DNA of 22,823 nucleotides from an uncultured bacterium (GCA_905214195.1 CAJMLH010000036.1:1-22823); one strand, 5' to 3'. Shown: positions 7,205-15,371, counted from the stretch's first letter. Notes: generated by a model not told the origin, from the sequence alone. Made by a program: numbers and translations.

Positions 7205-8866
7205 CTAGTCTAACAATCCCTTGATAGTTTCATATGTTATATTCGGAACATTCTGGAAAGTCTGACGCATGTCTACACGCTCAGTCAGCATGTGGCCGTC
7301 TCTTCCGAATGTGCCTATATTAACAACAGGTACATTGATTTCCATTATTTTATCTATATCATGAGTATACTTCACTCCATATTGAGGCATGTTGTCCTTA
7401 AGCGCCTGAACTGCAAGAGTATCATCACATACAGCCATGAAGCTTGAGTCGGAAATATAAGGATAGAACATTCTTGTCTTTATCTGTCTTTCAGCTTCCG
7501 GTCTTACCTTTTCAACCGCAGCTTCAACTGCATCAAGGAGAGCTACTTCTTTGTCTGTTTTTCTTGTCATTTCAATTCTTGCACTGAATACAGATCCAAA
7601 GAAGAGTATGATAGCAGGGGACTTGTCTTCGCACCATTTCCATGCTTCTTCTGCAACTCTAAGTCCGAATAATCTTAAATCCAACTCAGGATCATCCTTA
7701 TGAAGCTTTTCAGTAAACTCTTTAATAGCCTTTACAAATGGTTCGCCATGGATGTCGGCAAGATAATCATAAAATTCTTTCCATGTATATACTCTTGTTT
7801 TCCAAGGCAACGGAACATAAGGAACATTACTCAATTCACAGAACTTTTTATACTGTCCCTGAAGATATTCCACAACATCATCAAATGCTTCTACAGCAAC
7901 TTCTTTACTCTTTGCAAGTACCTGAGCAGGGTCCCATCCGTGTGTAAAGAAATTGTAATAGCTGAAAGCAGTAAGAGCAGTCTGAACGGTATAAGGACCT
8001 TTAGTATCCATCTGCTTAAGGGATACAGGAGGTATAGCGACTTCACCCTGGGCTATATCACAAAGCTGTGTATTCAATGACATTTTTTTAGTCACTTCCG
8101 CAATAAGCAAGTTCGGATCAAGTGCGCTGAATGCCTGTCCAACATGAGCTTCTTTTCCGAAGGCAACAAAGCATGGAAGCAGTTTTCCTATGCTGCCGTA
8201 ATATATATAGCGGTTTTCATCTCCGGGGCTGTAGTTTGTTGAATAATCGGCATTGATACATGCAATGTAGCGGAAGCCTTCTGTCTTTTTAAGCTCAACC
8301 AGTTCATCAAGAGCCGTTATGATACCTTTGGAATTATCTTCTTCGTCACATTCTGCAATAGCAATAATATTTCCGTCTAATTCGTCTGTATGTTCGGAAA
8401 AGTATTTTATAAGGTACATATGACCTGCCACTCCCGATTTCATATCAAGAGCACCTCTTCCAAACATGTACTCTCCCGATTCTATATCTTTTATAACTTC
8501 ATCGGAAAGTTTGAAAGTTTCTTTAAGCTTTTCAGGAAGTTCTTCACATTTAAAAGCATATTCCTTAATAGTTCCGAAATCGTCTACTCCTACTGTATCA
8601 AGATGTCCTATAAGGATTACGGTCTTGTCAGAGTTTCCTTTTGTTCCTTTAACATACGCATATGTTGAATGTCTTTCTACAAAATCATTCTTAGTTTGAA
8701 ACTTTTTGGTTCTTTCAGGATGTTCCTTAAAATAATCCAAACCCATATAGTAGTCATAAATGTATTGAGCTACTGCGGATTCGCCGCCCGGCTATTTATT
8801 TATGCTTGGTATTGCAACCATTTCCTGTGTGAGACGCTTTACTTCGTCAAAAGAATTCAATTTCAT
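7205..8866 (-). pseudogene. RocB-like M20 metallopeptidase, interrupted by in-frame TAG at codon 25
   Basis: Read from the ATG at 8866, which has GGAAGGAG seven bases upstream, this is a 553-codon M20 hydrolase of the RocB type, the same size as its two paralogues nearby. Codon 25 (8794-8792) is TAG, between SINK and PGGESAVAQYIY. The frame then stays open to the normal end. The zinc-site motifs are intact: GHLDTV (H88, D90), GRGALDMKSG (D141) and CDEED (E175/E176). The next ATG (8746) has no ribosome binding site and would remove 40 residues including the first helix, so I do not take it as the start. Its promoter is of sigma-54 type. Everything but the stop looks functional. It may be a recent nonsense mutation, a sequencing error, or a read-through case. 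RocB family members are linked to arginine/ornithine use, but the substrate here is not known. Confidence 0.8.
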
Positions 8867-8916
8867 TTCTCATACTCCTTCCGGTGAATTTTCTTCTTTA
8901 CTATACAAAGATATAC

Positions 8917-8933
8917 AGCAAATTCCGTGCCAA
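8917..8933 (-). promoter_or_regulatory. Sigma-54 (-24/-12) promoter of the RocB-like gene
   Basis: On the minus strand the sequence TTGGCACGGAATTTGCT matches the sigma-54 consensus TGGCACG-N4-TTGCW at every fixed base, with GG at 8931-8930 and GC at 8919-8918. Transcription would start near 8906, about 40 nt before the ATG at 8866. The gene just upstream encodes a sigma-54 activator, which supports the call. Two copies of GCCCATTT (8943-8950, 8954-8961) and the palindrome ACTTACAAGT (8967-8976) lie just upstream. Confidence 0.9.
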
Positions 8934-8991
8934 TAACTTTTCGCCCATTTTATGCCCATTTCAGACACTTACAAGTTGTCATAAACCAAAA

Positions 8992-9033
8992 ATGCAAAAA
9001 ATTTTACACCGGTTGGGGTAAAATTTTTTGCAT
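8992..9033 (-). terminator. Perfect 16-bp inverted repeat: terminator of the activator gene, possibly also its binding site
   Basis: The arms 8992-9007 and 9018-9033 are exact reverse complements around a ten-base loop. The right arm touches the stop codon of the activator gene. On the minus strand the stem is followed by TTTTTGG, which fits an intrinsic terminator. Its centre is also about 105 bp upstream of the predicted sigma-54 start, the usual place for activator binding. Confidence 0.7.
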
Positions 9034-10391
9034 TACTCCTTAAGCAACTTCTTAAAGTCTATATCATACTTTTCAATCTTATATTTAACCGCCTGCCTTG
9101 TCATTTTTAATATTGATGAGGCTTCAGATAAAGATGAAGAATTTCTGAGAGTTGATTCGATTATTTTTTTCTCATACTCACCTACCATTTCAGGTAGACC
9201 TTTACCCTCGGCGACAAATTCATTTTTATCTTGATTGCTGCTGTATTTTCTCAGCTTTTCAGGTATATCGCCCAATGTTATGTATTCGCCGTCTGTCATA
9301 TTGAAAGCAGATTCCATAACATTTCTCAATTCTCTTACATTGCCCGGCCACGGATAACACTCAAAGGCCTCATGTACATCTTCTTCAACACCTATAACAT
9401 TCTTGTTCATTTTTTTGTTATATGTTTTTATAAAATGCCTAACCAGCGGCTCAATATCCTCTTTTCTTTCCCTGAGGGGCGGTACAAAGAACTGTATTAC
9501 TCCCAATCTGAAAAACAAATCCTTTCTAAGAGATTTATTTTTGATTGCTTCCTCAGGGTCAACATTCATAGCCGATATAAGTCTTACATCCACATCCACA
9601 TATGTTTCTCCGCCTACTTTCATATACTTCTGTTCTTCAACAGCCTTCAGCAATTTAGCTTGAAGTTCAACATTCATGGAATTTATCTCATCAAGAAAAA
9701 GAGTTCCTCCATCAGCGATTTCAAAAAGCCCCTTTCTGTTTTCGGCACCTGTAAAACTTCCTTTAACAGTTCCAAACAATGTGCTTTCCATCAATGAATC
9801 CGGTATAGCTGCACAGTTGACAGATATAAAAGGTTTATTGCACCTGTTTCCGGCAGAATGAACAGCTTCCACCACAAGTTCTTTCCCTGTTCCTGATTCT
9901 CCCACTACCATAACAGGCGAATCATTTTTAGACACCTTAAGAATCTTCTCTTTTATTGACAAAAGTTCTCTGTTTTCTGTAACTATACTGTCAAGAGCAT
10001 AAAGAGTCTTTCTGTTTTCCTCCTCATCATTCTTTTTCTTAGGTATGAGATTTGACGAAAGGTCAAAGGTCCCCACTGTTTCTCCGTTATGTTCTATGGG
10101 GAATGTGCTGGTATTTATAACATAGGCTTTGCCGCTTTTTTCAACTATAAGCTGATTTTCATTTATAACAGGTCTGCCGGTTCTCATAACCTTAATATGA
10201 GTGCTGTTTTCTTCCGTAAGATTGGTATATACCTTAAACAGGTTTTTTCCAATTCCCTCCTTAGTGGCTATGTATGTGCGATCATCATTTATCATAGCGG
10301 AGTAAAGTATGGTATTGTCTTTGTTTACAATCAACAAAGCATCAACTTTTTCATATATGCTTTTGTATTTATCTATATCTTTGATTATCAT
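9033..10391 (-). CDS. Sigma-54-dependent activator, PAS-AAA-Fis (RocR-like)
   Basis: The 452-residue protein is a bacterial enhancer-binding protein that drives open-complex formation by sigma-54 polymerase. An N-terminal PAS-like sensor spans about 8-115. The AAA+ domain (about 135-370) has Walker A GESGTGKE (164-171), the sigma-54 contact loop as GSFTGA (211-216, Ser where Ala is usual), Walker B TLFLDE (230-235) and RKDLFFRLGVIQF (289-301) with the arginine-finger region. A Fis-type helix-turn-helix fills about 408-445. The layout matches Bacillus RocR, which activates arginine-use genes. The gene lies between two hairpins and just upstream of a consensus sigma-54 promoter for a RocB-like gene, its likely target. 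A GGAAAGGAAGAG tract precedes the ATG. Its ligand is unknown; an amino acid is the natural guess. Confidence 0.93.
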   Translation of the reverse strand: MIIKDIDKYKSIYEKVDALLIVNKDNTILYSAMINDDRTYIATKEGIGKNLFKVYTNLTEENSTHIKVMRTGRPVINENQLIVEKSGKAYVINTSTFPIEHNGETVGTFDLSSNLIPKKKNDEEENRKTLYALDSIVTENRELLSIKEKILKVSKNDSPVMVVGESGTGKELVVEAVHSAGNRCNKPFISVNCAAIPDSLMESTLFGTVKGSFTGAENRKGLFEIADGGTLFLDEINSMNVELQAKLLKAVEEQKYMKVGGETYVDVDVRLISAMNVDPEEAIKNKSLRKDLFFRLGVIQFFVPPLRERKEDIEPLVRHFIKTYNKKMNKNVIGVEEDVHEAFECYPWPGNVRELRNVMESAFNMTDGEYITLGDIPEKLRKYSSNQDKNEFVAEGKGLPEMVGEYEKKIIESTLRNSSSLSEASSILKMTRQAVKYKIEKYDIDFKKLLKE

Positions 10392-10433
10392 ACTCTTCCT
10401 TTCCCGTTATGCAAAGATGAATATTTTAACAAA

Positions 10434-10459
10434 GGCGAGCCTCCCTTAAAAGGCTCGCC
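10434..10459. terminator. Terminator after the amidohydrolase gene
   Basis: GGCGAGCCT (10434-10442) and AGGCTCGCC (10451-10459) form a GC-rich nine-pair stem with an eight-base loop. On the minus strand it is followed by TTTGTTAAAATATT, and on the plus strand by CGAATTTTTA. It lies about 18 nt after the amidohydrolase stop and leaves only about 40 bp for a promoter of the activator gene. Confidence 0.8.
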
Positions 10460-10476
10460 CGAATTTTTAGCTGTTA

Positions 10477-12123
10477 TTATGCTCTTCTGAAAGTTTCTCT
10501 TCCTGCAAGATAAGTGTTCAGAGCCTGAACATCCTTAAGTTCGTCCTCAGGAATATTGAAAATATCTCTGTCGATAACTACCATATCGGCAAATTTACCT
10601 ACTTCAATAGTTCCCATCAGGTCTTCCTCTCTGTTGGCATACGGAATGTCCTTAGAGAACATACATACCGCATCATAAACAGAAAGCTTTTCTTCCGGCT
10701 GGACTCCTCCCTCAGGGTATCCGTCAAGATCTTTTCTTGTTACAAGAGAATAAATTCCGTTCCAAGGTGAGAACAGCTCTACAGGACAGTCTGAGCCGCC
10801 TGCCATCTTGATTCCGGCTTTCTGATAAGTCTTCCATGTGTAGCTCATGTTGGCTCTCTTTTCTCCTACTCTTTCCTTTATCCAGTGAAGATCTGTAAGG
10901 AAGAACGCAGGCTGAATGTCTAAAACGAGCGGGAGCTTTGCCATTCTTTCTATAAGCTCCGGAGTTGCCATCTGAGCATGTATGATTCTGAACGGCAGTC
11001 TGTTAGCCTGCTCTCTTTCTGTCATGCCATGTTCACGACTCTTTTCGAGGGCATATTCTATAGCTGTTACTACGCAGTCAAGACCTTTATCTCCTATACA
11101 GTGAATTGCAGGCTGTAATCCCATCTCATATGCTTTGAGAACTTTTTCGTTGAGATCTTCCTGACTTATAACCAATATTCCGTCTGTTGACGGATCATCG
11201 TCGTAAGGCTCATACAGCTTTGCAGATCTTGAACCTAAAGAACCGTCGCAGAAAATCTTAAATGTTCCGAACTGTGCAGCTCTGAACGGATCTTCTCTTT
11301 CCGCCTTTGTTACAAAAGGCTTGTTGTAGAATTCATCAAGGCAAACCGTCATTCTTACAGGAAGCTCATTCTTTCTGTTAAGTTCAAGGTATTCGTTGAT
11401 GTCTTCCGTGTATTTCCAGATTTCGGCAGCATATGTATGCATCATAGTCAAGCCATAAGAAGCTGCCATATCAAATCCTTTTTTCATGTATTTCTTCTTA
11501 TTCTCAGGAATTAAGAACGGGTCGGGAATCAACTCGTCATAAATCTTTGAAGCCTGTTCTCTGAATATACCGTTAGGCATTCCGTCTTCATCAAGCTCTA
11601 CCGTGCCTGACGGACCGAATACATATCCTTTTCCAATATTGGCTTTTTCAAGAGCCATGGTATTGGCAACCGCTGTGTGCAGGCACACTCTCTTGATTAC
11701 GATAGGGTGCTTGGTGCTTGCCTTGTCTAAGTCTTCTTTTGTAGGAAGCTGGTCTTCGCAGTCTTCCCATTTTGACTGGTCAAAGTTTGATCCCTTTATC
11801 CATTCTCCTTCAGGTGTTTCTGCTGCCTTAGCCGCAAGTCTTTCGATAGCTTCTTTCTTGCTCTTTGCTCCGCCCAAATCTACTGTTGTAAATGTCTGGC
11901 AAAATGCAAAGAAATGCAGATGGGAGTCTCCCAGTCCCGGGAGAACTGTCTTACCTTCCAAGTCGATGACTTCTTTTGCTTCGTAGTTAGCGAGGGCCTC
12001 CTCGTTGGTTCCCACATATGCAAATTTTCCGTCTTTAACGACAATTGCCTCTTTAACAACACCTTCTGCTTCAAGTGTGTAAGCTTTAGCGTTAATAAAG
12101 ATTTTGTCTGCTGTTACTTTCAT
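10477..12123 (-). CDS. Amidohydrolase, YtcJ-like (Amidohydro_3)
   Basis: The 548-residue protein is a TIM-barrel metal hydrolase of the YtcJ/Amidohydro_3 group. The first metal motif, GLGDSHLHF, follows the N-terminal beta-sandwich at about residues 63-71. Later motifs are the FKIFCDGSLGSRSAKL strand, AIHCIGDKG with a metal-site His, the IIHAQM His, and AGGSDCPVELFSPW, which bears the catalytic Asp. The C-terminus closes with the usual GTIEVGKFADMVVIDRD. The start has GGGAGGT at good distance. Members act on N-substituted amino acids and other amides, and the exact substrate is rarely predictable. It stands between the RocB-like/ArgE-like pair and the activator, in the same direction, and ends in a strong terminator. 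A role in the same scavenging pathway is inferred. Confidence 0.9.
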   Translation of the reverse strand: MKVTADKIFINAKAYTLEAEGVVKEAIVVKDGKFAYVGTNEEALANYEAKEVIDLEGKTVLPGLGDSHLHFFAFCQTFTTVDLGGAKSKKEAIERLAAKAAETPEGEWIKGSNFDQSKWEDCEDQLPTKEDLDKASTKHPIVIKRVCLHTAVANTMALEKANIGKGYVFGPSGTVELDEDGMPNGIFREQASKIYDELIPDPFLIPENKKKYMKKGFDMAASYGLTMMHTYAAEIWKYTEDINEYLELNRKNELPVRMTVCLDEFYNKPFVTKAEREDPFRAAQFGTFKIFCDGSLGSRSAKLYEPYDDDPSTDGILVISQEDLNEKVLKAYEMGLQPAIHCIGDKGLDCVVTAIEYALEKSREHGMTEREQANRLPFRIIHAQMATPELIERMAKLPLVLDIQPAFFLTDLHWIKERVGEKRANMSYTWKTYQKAGIKMAGGSDCPVELFSPWNGIYSLVTRKDLDGYPEGGVQPEEKLSVYDAVCMFSKDIPYANREEDLMGTIEVGKFADMVVIDRDIFNIPEDELKDVQALNTYLAGRETFRRA

Positions 12124-12365
12124 TTACTTACCTCCCGATAATAACAATTTTTTATTTGGCCTATGTTTCAAAATTTTGCAATTTTTTAAAAGGCCGGTAT
12201 GATTATTTATTTTACGGAAACATTAAATTAAACCAAAAAAGGTTTTCTAAACATTTCCGCAAATCAGCAGCGAAATCGCTGTTGTTTTCTATTATTGCGT
12301 TTAGTACCGCCGGAATATTGGAAATATTCCGACGGCATTATGATATTATAAGGTTTTATTTAAAA
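12124..12365 (-). other. Intergenic region with three successive hairpins
   Basis: No gene fits here. The sequence contains CGGAAA/TTTCCG (12215-12220 with 12254-12259) enclosing AAACC/GGTTT, then CAGCAGCGA/TCGCTGTTG (12265-12273 with 12276-12284) followed by TTTTCT on the plus strand, then CGGAATATT/AATATTCCG (12311-12319 with 12323-12331), extended by three more pairs. The last may end the RocB-like transcript but lacks a T-run. A TAAAAT with a weak TTGGTT 16 bp upstream on the minus strand may be the amidohydrolase promoter. No sigma-54 element is present. Confidence 0.45.
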
Positions 12366-14015
12366 TTAGTTTTCCAATATATACATCATGGTCTTGTACA
12401 GAATTTCAGGAAGAACTTCGTAAGTATATACAGTCTCCACTCTTTCTGTGAACTGGTGAGCATCCTTACCGTAAGAACCTATGTCAGCTACAGGTAAATC
12501 CAATTCCTGCATTTCTTCGATAGGTAAATCATATATAGTTCCGAATCCCGGCATGTTCTGCTTCAAAGCTGCGATAGCTTCTGCTTCCTTAGGAGCAGCA
12601 GCATAGCTCAAATCTGAAATGCATGGCAGGAACTTCTTCTGAACCAGCTTGTAATCGCTCTTTGTAGTAGTTACTGCGTGATTTACCGCATCTATGAGAA
12701 CCTTTTCTTCCGGTCTTGCACCTTCAACATAGATGTGCGGATAATAAGGAGGAGTGAGGTATACGATAAGAACAGGGTTCTTGTCTGACCACAGGCTGTG
12801 AACATATTCAACTATCTTCATAGCCTTGTCACGAACATCGTATCTGTCATCCTTTGAAACTTCTTCAGCGTATGCTTTAACCATATCGCCAAGCTTATCG
12901 CCAACTTCTTCTTTTACAGCTGCAAAAAGCTGCTCAAAGCTCATTGTTCTTGCTGTCCAAGGAAGTTTAACATATTCTCTTCCTACCATGTTGCAGAACT
13001 TTTCATATCTCTCGTTAAGAGTATCAACTACAGTCTGGAAGCATTCCTGACCTGCATTCATCATCTTTTCCATAACATCGGCAGGTGTGCTTGAGTGAGT
13101 AGCATAGTTAAAGAAAAGTATAGCCTTGCTTGCAATCTGAACTGAATACTCCGGCTTTAAGTCTCTCTGTTTTAAAGTGATTGGCGGAAGTGTAACTTCT
13201 CCTTCAACTACATCTGAGAACTCAGGGTTCAGATTTACTCTTCTTGTGATTTCAGCTGCAATCTGGTTAGGGTCAAGTCCGCTGAATGATTCACCTACAT
13301 GAGTTTCTTTACCTACTACGAAGAAAGTAGGCATCAGCTTTCCTACAGTACCTATGTACTGATATACATTAGGATCTCCCGGATATGCCGGAGCTATGTA
13401 ATCAGGGTCAAGCATTGCTCTGTAGTCGTATCCGAATTCCTTTTTAAGTCTGATAAGTTCAGGAACGAATGCAAGCATTCCCTGAGAGTTTCCTTCTTCG
13501 TCGCAAACTGCTGCAAAGATAATGTTTCCTTCAAAGTTTTCGATATCTTTTGATATCATTTCCATGATTCCCATTACATTGGCATCTCCGGACTTCATGT
13601 CGAAAATACCTCTTCCGAACATATACTTGCCGGAAGCCATATCATCTTTTACTTCCTGAGTAAGGGAAACTTCTTTAAGCTTTTCTATAAGTTCTTCAGG
13701 TTTTGTAGCATATTCCGCCAGGTTACCGTAATCGGAAATACCTACTGTGTCAGTGTGTCCAATGAAAACAACTGTTTTGTCGCTTGGCTTTTTCTCACCG
13801 TTTAATATTGCAACAACAATTTTTCTGTTCCATTTGTCATTCTTAGCAGGCACGAAATACAGCTTTTCAGGATGTTTTTTGTAATAATCCATTCTTGCCA
13901 TGATTTCGTATACCTTTTCACTCATAGTCACTTCATCGTCAGTTTCAACGATTGATTTCTGTGCTACGAGTTCTAAAGCTATCTCTTTAATTCTTTTGCT
14001 CAGTTCAGTGTTCAT
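12366..14015 (-). CDS. RocB-like M20 metallopeptidase, second copy
   Basis: The 549-residue protein is a zinc-dependent M20 hydrolase of the long RocB type. Motifs in order are GHTDTVG (H87, D89), GRGIFDMKSG (D139) and CDEEGNSQG (E173/E174), with the shared DYYKKHPE segment near 43-50. The insertion domain follows, then the late HQFTERV motif, whose His is a likely zinc ligand. The ATG at 14015 is chosen because AGGAGG lies six bases before it; a GTG at 14033 would overlap the upstream gene. It starts 10 nt after the ArgE-like gene stops, so the two form an operon. It is clearly paralogous to the interrupted copy at 7205-8866 and to 15372-17015. B. subtilis RocB belongs to the arginine-use regulon; the reaction here is not established. 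Confidence 0.9.
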   Translation of the reverse strand: MNTELSKRIKEIALELVAQKSIVETDDEVTMSEKVYEIMARMDYYKKHPEKLYFVPAKNDKWNRKIVVAILNGEKKPSDKTVVFIGHTDTVGISDYGNLAEYATKPEELIEKLKEVSLTQEVKDDMASGKYMFGRGIFDMKSGDANVMGIMEMISKDIENFEGNIIFAAVCDEEGNSQGMLAFVPELIRLKKEFGYDYRAMLDPDYIAPAYPGDPNVYQYIGTVGKLMPTFFVVGKETHVGESFSGLDPNQIAAEITRRVNLNPEFSDVVEGEVTLPPITLKQRDLKPEYSVQIASKAILFFNYATHSSTPADVMEKMMNAGQECFQTVVDTLNERYEKFCNMVGREYVKLPWTARTMSFEQLFAAVKEEVGDKLGDMVKAYAEEVSKDDRYDVRDKAMKIVEYVHSLWSDKNPVLIVYLTPPYYPHIYVEGARPEEKVLIDAVNHAVTTTKSDYKLVQKKFLPCISDLSYAAAPKEAEAIAALKQNMPGFGTIYDLPIEEMQELDLPVADIGSYGKDAHQFTERVETVYTYEVLPEILYKTMMYILEN

Positions 14016-14025
14016 TGCTTTCCTC

Positions 14026-15243
14026 CTAATCACTTAATACATCTGAAATAAACTCGCTTATAATATGGGCAACTTCCACTGCCGACTTAAGGTCTACTCT
14101 CTCGTCACTGCTGTGGAAATTTTCGCCCTCAGCGCCTAATAATACTGTGGGAATCCCAAGCTTTCCACCAATGTGGTTAAAATCTCCTATGCTCTGGAAA
14201 TATGCTGTATTTGCCGGTCGGCCGCATACATTCAGAACTGTTGATTCAAGTTTCTTTAGAAGTTCCCCGTTTTCATCTATGCAATATGCGTCAAATCCTC
14301 CGTCGAAGCCCTCGGCAGGTGATTGCCTGAAAGATACTTCCACCTTAGATCTCACATTTGCAGCCTCTATCGCCTTGTCCACACGGGTTCTTATAGTTTC
14401 CTGAGTTTCTCCTCTTACCGTGTGATGGAAAATTTCAACTTCTGCATAATCAGGCACGCTGCAAGCTGCCCCTCCGCCGTTCATGCGTATTACACAAGGT
14501 GTGGATTTTCCAAGTTTATCATCCTCCTCAAGAGGAATTTTTTCCAATTCGGATACTATTGCAGATGCATCTACCATTGCGTTAATTCCCAGTTCAGGCG
14601 TAGCCGCATGGGCAGACTTGCCGTGAACTTTAATTGTATAATTATATCCTCCTCTTGCACCCAGGCAAAGACAAGGGTGCGGCACTTTCGTAAATCCCGC
14701 CGACGGCTCTGCTATAATTGCAAAGTCTGCCTCTTCTGCAATATTGTGAATCTTGTCGTTTATTATATAAACAGTTCCAAGACCGTAAGGCCCCTCTTCA
14801 TCCGATACCAGATGATAAATAAGTTTACCCTTAAAGCTGTTGTCCTTAAGATGATTCTTTGCAAACTGTTCCAGTGCCAACATTATTGCCGCACATCCGG
14901 ATTTCATGTCCAAAGTTCCCACTCCGTACATATAATCGCCTTCAACAAAACCCTCATAAGGAGGTTTTGTCCATCCGTTACAAAGCTGAACAGTGTCGAG
15001 ATGTCCTCCCAGATAGATTACAGGTCCGGGTTTGCCGCTGTCCATTATGCCTACCACATTTTTACCATGAAATTTTGTTTCTTTAGGTTCAAAAAAAGTA
15101 TGTATCTGCGCAGGTATACCTCTTTCCTCAAACCAACCGTTTACAAATTCCATTATTTCGTCCTCATGAAAGTAAGGACTCTTAATAGATATCAATTGTC
15201 TGAGCAATTCCTCGAAACTGCTTCGTGTAATTTCATTTTCCAT
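14026..15243 (-). CDS. M20 metallopeptidase, ArgE/DapE/ACY1 type
   Basis: The 405-residue cytosolic enzyme is a compact M20A hydrolase, a group that removes acyl groups from amino acids or splits small peptides. Motifs are GGHLDTV (H81, D83), GVGTLDMKSG (bridging Asp112) and SDEEGPYG (E149 as base, E150 as ligand). The dimerisation domain begins at GARGGYNY and has the usual HGKSAHA segment. The C-terminal FHSSDERV box carries the last zinc ligand. The ribosome binding site (GAAAGGT) lies about 11 bases before the ATG, a little far. It follows a structured intergenic element and is the first gene of a pair with the RocB-like gene at 12366-14015. This pairing suggests one acts on a product of the other, but I cannot name the substrate. 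Confidence 0.9.
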   Translation of the reverse strand: MENEITRSSFEELLRQLISIKSPYFHEDEIMEFVNGWFEERGIPAQIHTFFEPKETKFHGKNVVGIMDSGKPGPVIYLGGHLDTVQLCNGWTKPPYEGFVEGDYMYGVGTLDMKSGCAAIMLALEQFAKNHLKDNSFKGKLIYHLVSDEEGPYGLGTVYIINDKIHNIAEEADFAIIAEPSAGFTKVPHPCLCLGARGGYNYTIKVHGKSAHAATPELGINAMVDASAIVSELEKIPLEEDDKLGKSTPCVIRMNGGGAACSVPDYAEVEIFHHTVRGETQETIRTRVDKAIEAANVRSKVEVSFRQSPAEGFDGGFDAYCIDENGELLKKLESTVLNVCGRPANTAYFQSIGDFNHIGGKLGIPTVLLGAEGENFHSSDERVDLKSAVEVAHIISEFISDVLSD

Positions 15244-15275
15244 TGATATAGTTTACCTTTCTGTTTGCATGGCAA

Positions 15276-15358
15276 GAAAACGAACCACTTGATGCAAAAC
15301 CCGGCATAGGCTCTCGCCTGCCGCTTTACTTGGCTTCCCCCATTAAGCGGTCGTTTCC
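15276..15358 (-). ncRNA. Candidate structured RNA in the leader of the ArgE-like gene
   Basis: This part of the 128-bp spacer is GC-richer than its neighbours and folds on the minus strand as a three-way junction. P1 pairs GGAAACGACC (15358-15349) with GGTTCGTTTTC (15286-15276). P2 is GCTT/AAGC (15348-15345 with 15336-15333) with a G-rich loop. P3 is GGCAGGC-GAGA-GCCTATGCC, capped by GAGA, a GNRA tetraloop found only on this strand. Unpaired joining stretches (CAAGTAAAGC and GGGTTTTGCATCAAGT) could form a binding core. It lies 33 bp before the ArgE-like start and fits a cis-regulatory RNA. I could not match it to a riboswitch class I know. Confidence 0.45.
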
Positions 15359-15371
15359 CTTTAAAATTTTA

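Noticed and set aside
7205..8746. The open frame from the ATG at 8746 as a complete 513-aa gene
   Set aside because: No ribosome binding site precedes this ATG. The same frame continues upstream through one TAG to an ATG with a strong site, and the extra 40 residues match the N-termini of the two paralogues.
8792..8794. TAG as a pyrrolysine codon
   Set aside because: No pyl genes are in the window, the position is a non-conserved turn far from the active site, and nothing in the context argues for recoding. It is kept only as an untested option.
9231..9797. A 188-codon plus-strand open frame
   Set aside because: It is antisense to the AAA+ domain of the activator and its composition (Phe/Ile/Cys/His-rich) is that of a shadow frame.
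12124..12200. A sigma-54 promoter before the amidohydrolase gene, suggested by GGCC and TTGCA
   Set aside because: The spacing between GG and GC is 14 instead of 10 bases.
14323..15246. A 307-codon plus-strand open frame
   Set aside because: It lies wholly antisense to the ArgE-like M20 gene, lacks a ribosome binding site and a recognisable domain, and is a shadow of the real gene.
15276..15358. Assignment of the structured spacer to a known class (T-box, cyclic-di-GMP, THF, cobalamin, ZTP, SRP RNA)
   Set aside because: None of the conserved sequence signatures of these classes that I know is present on either strand, so only a generic structured RNA call is made.
15244..15371. A sigma-54 promoter before the ArgE-like gene, suggested by GGGTTTTGCAT
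   Set aside because: There is no GG pair 12 bases before the GC, so the -24 element is missing.
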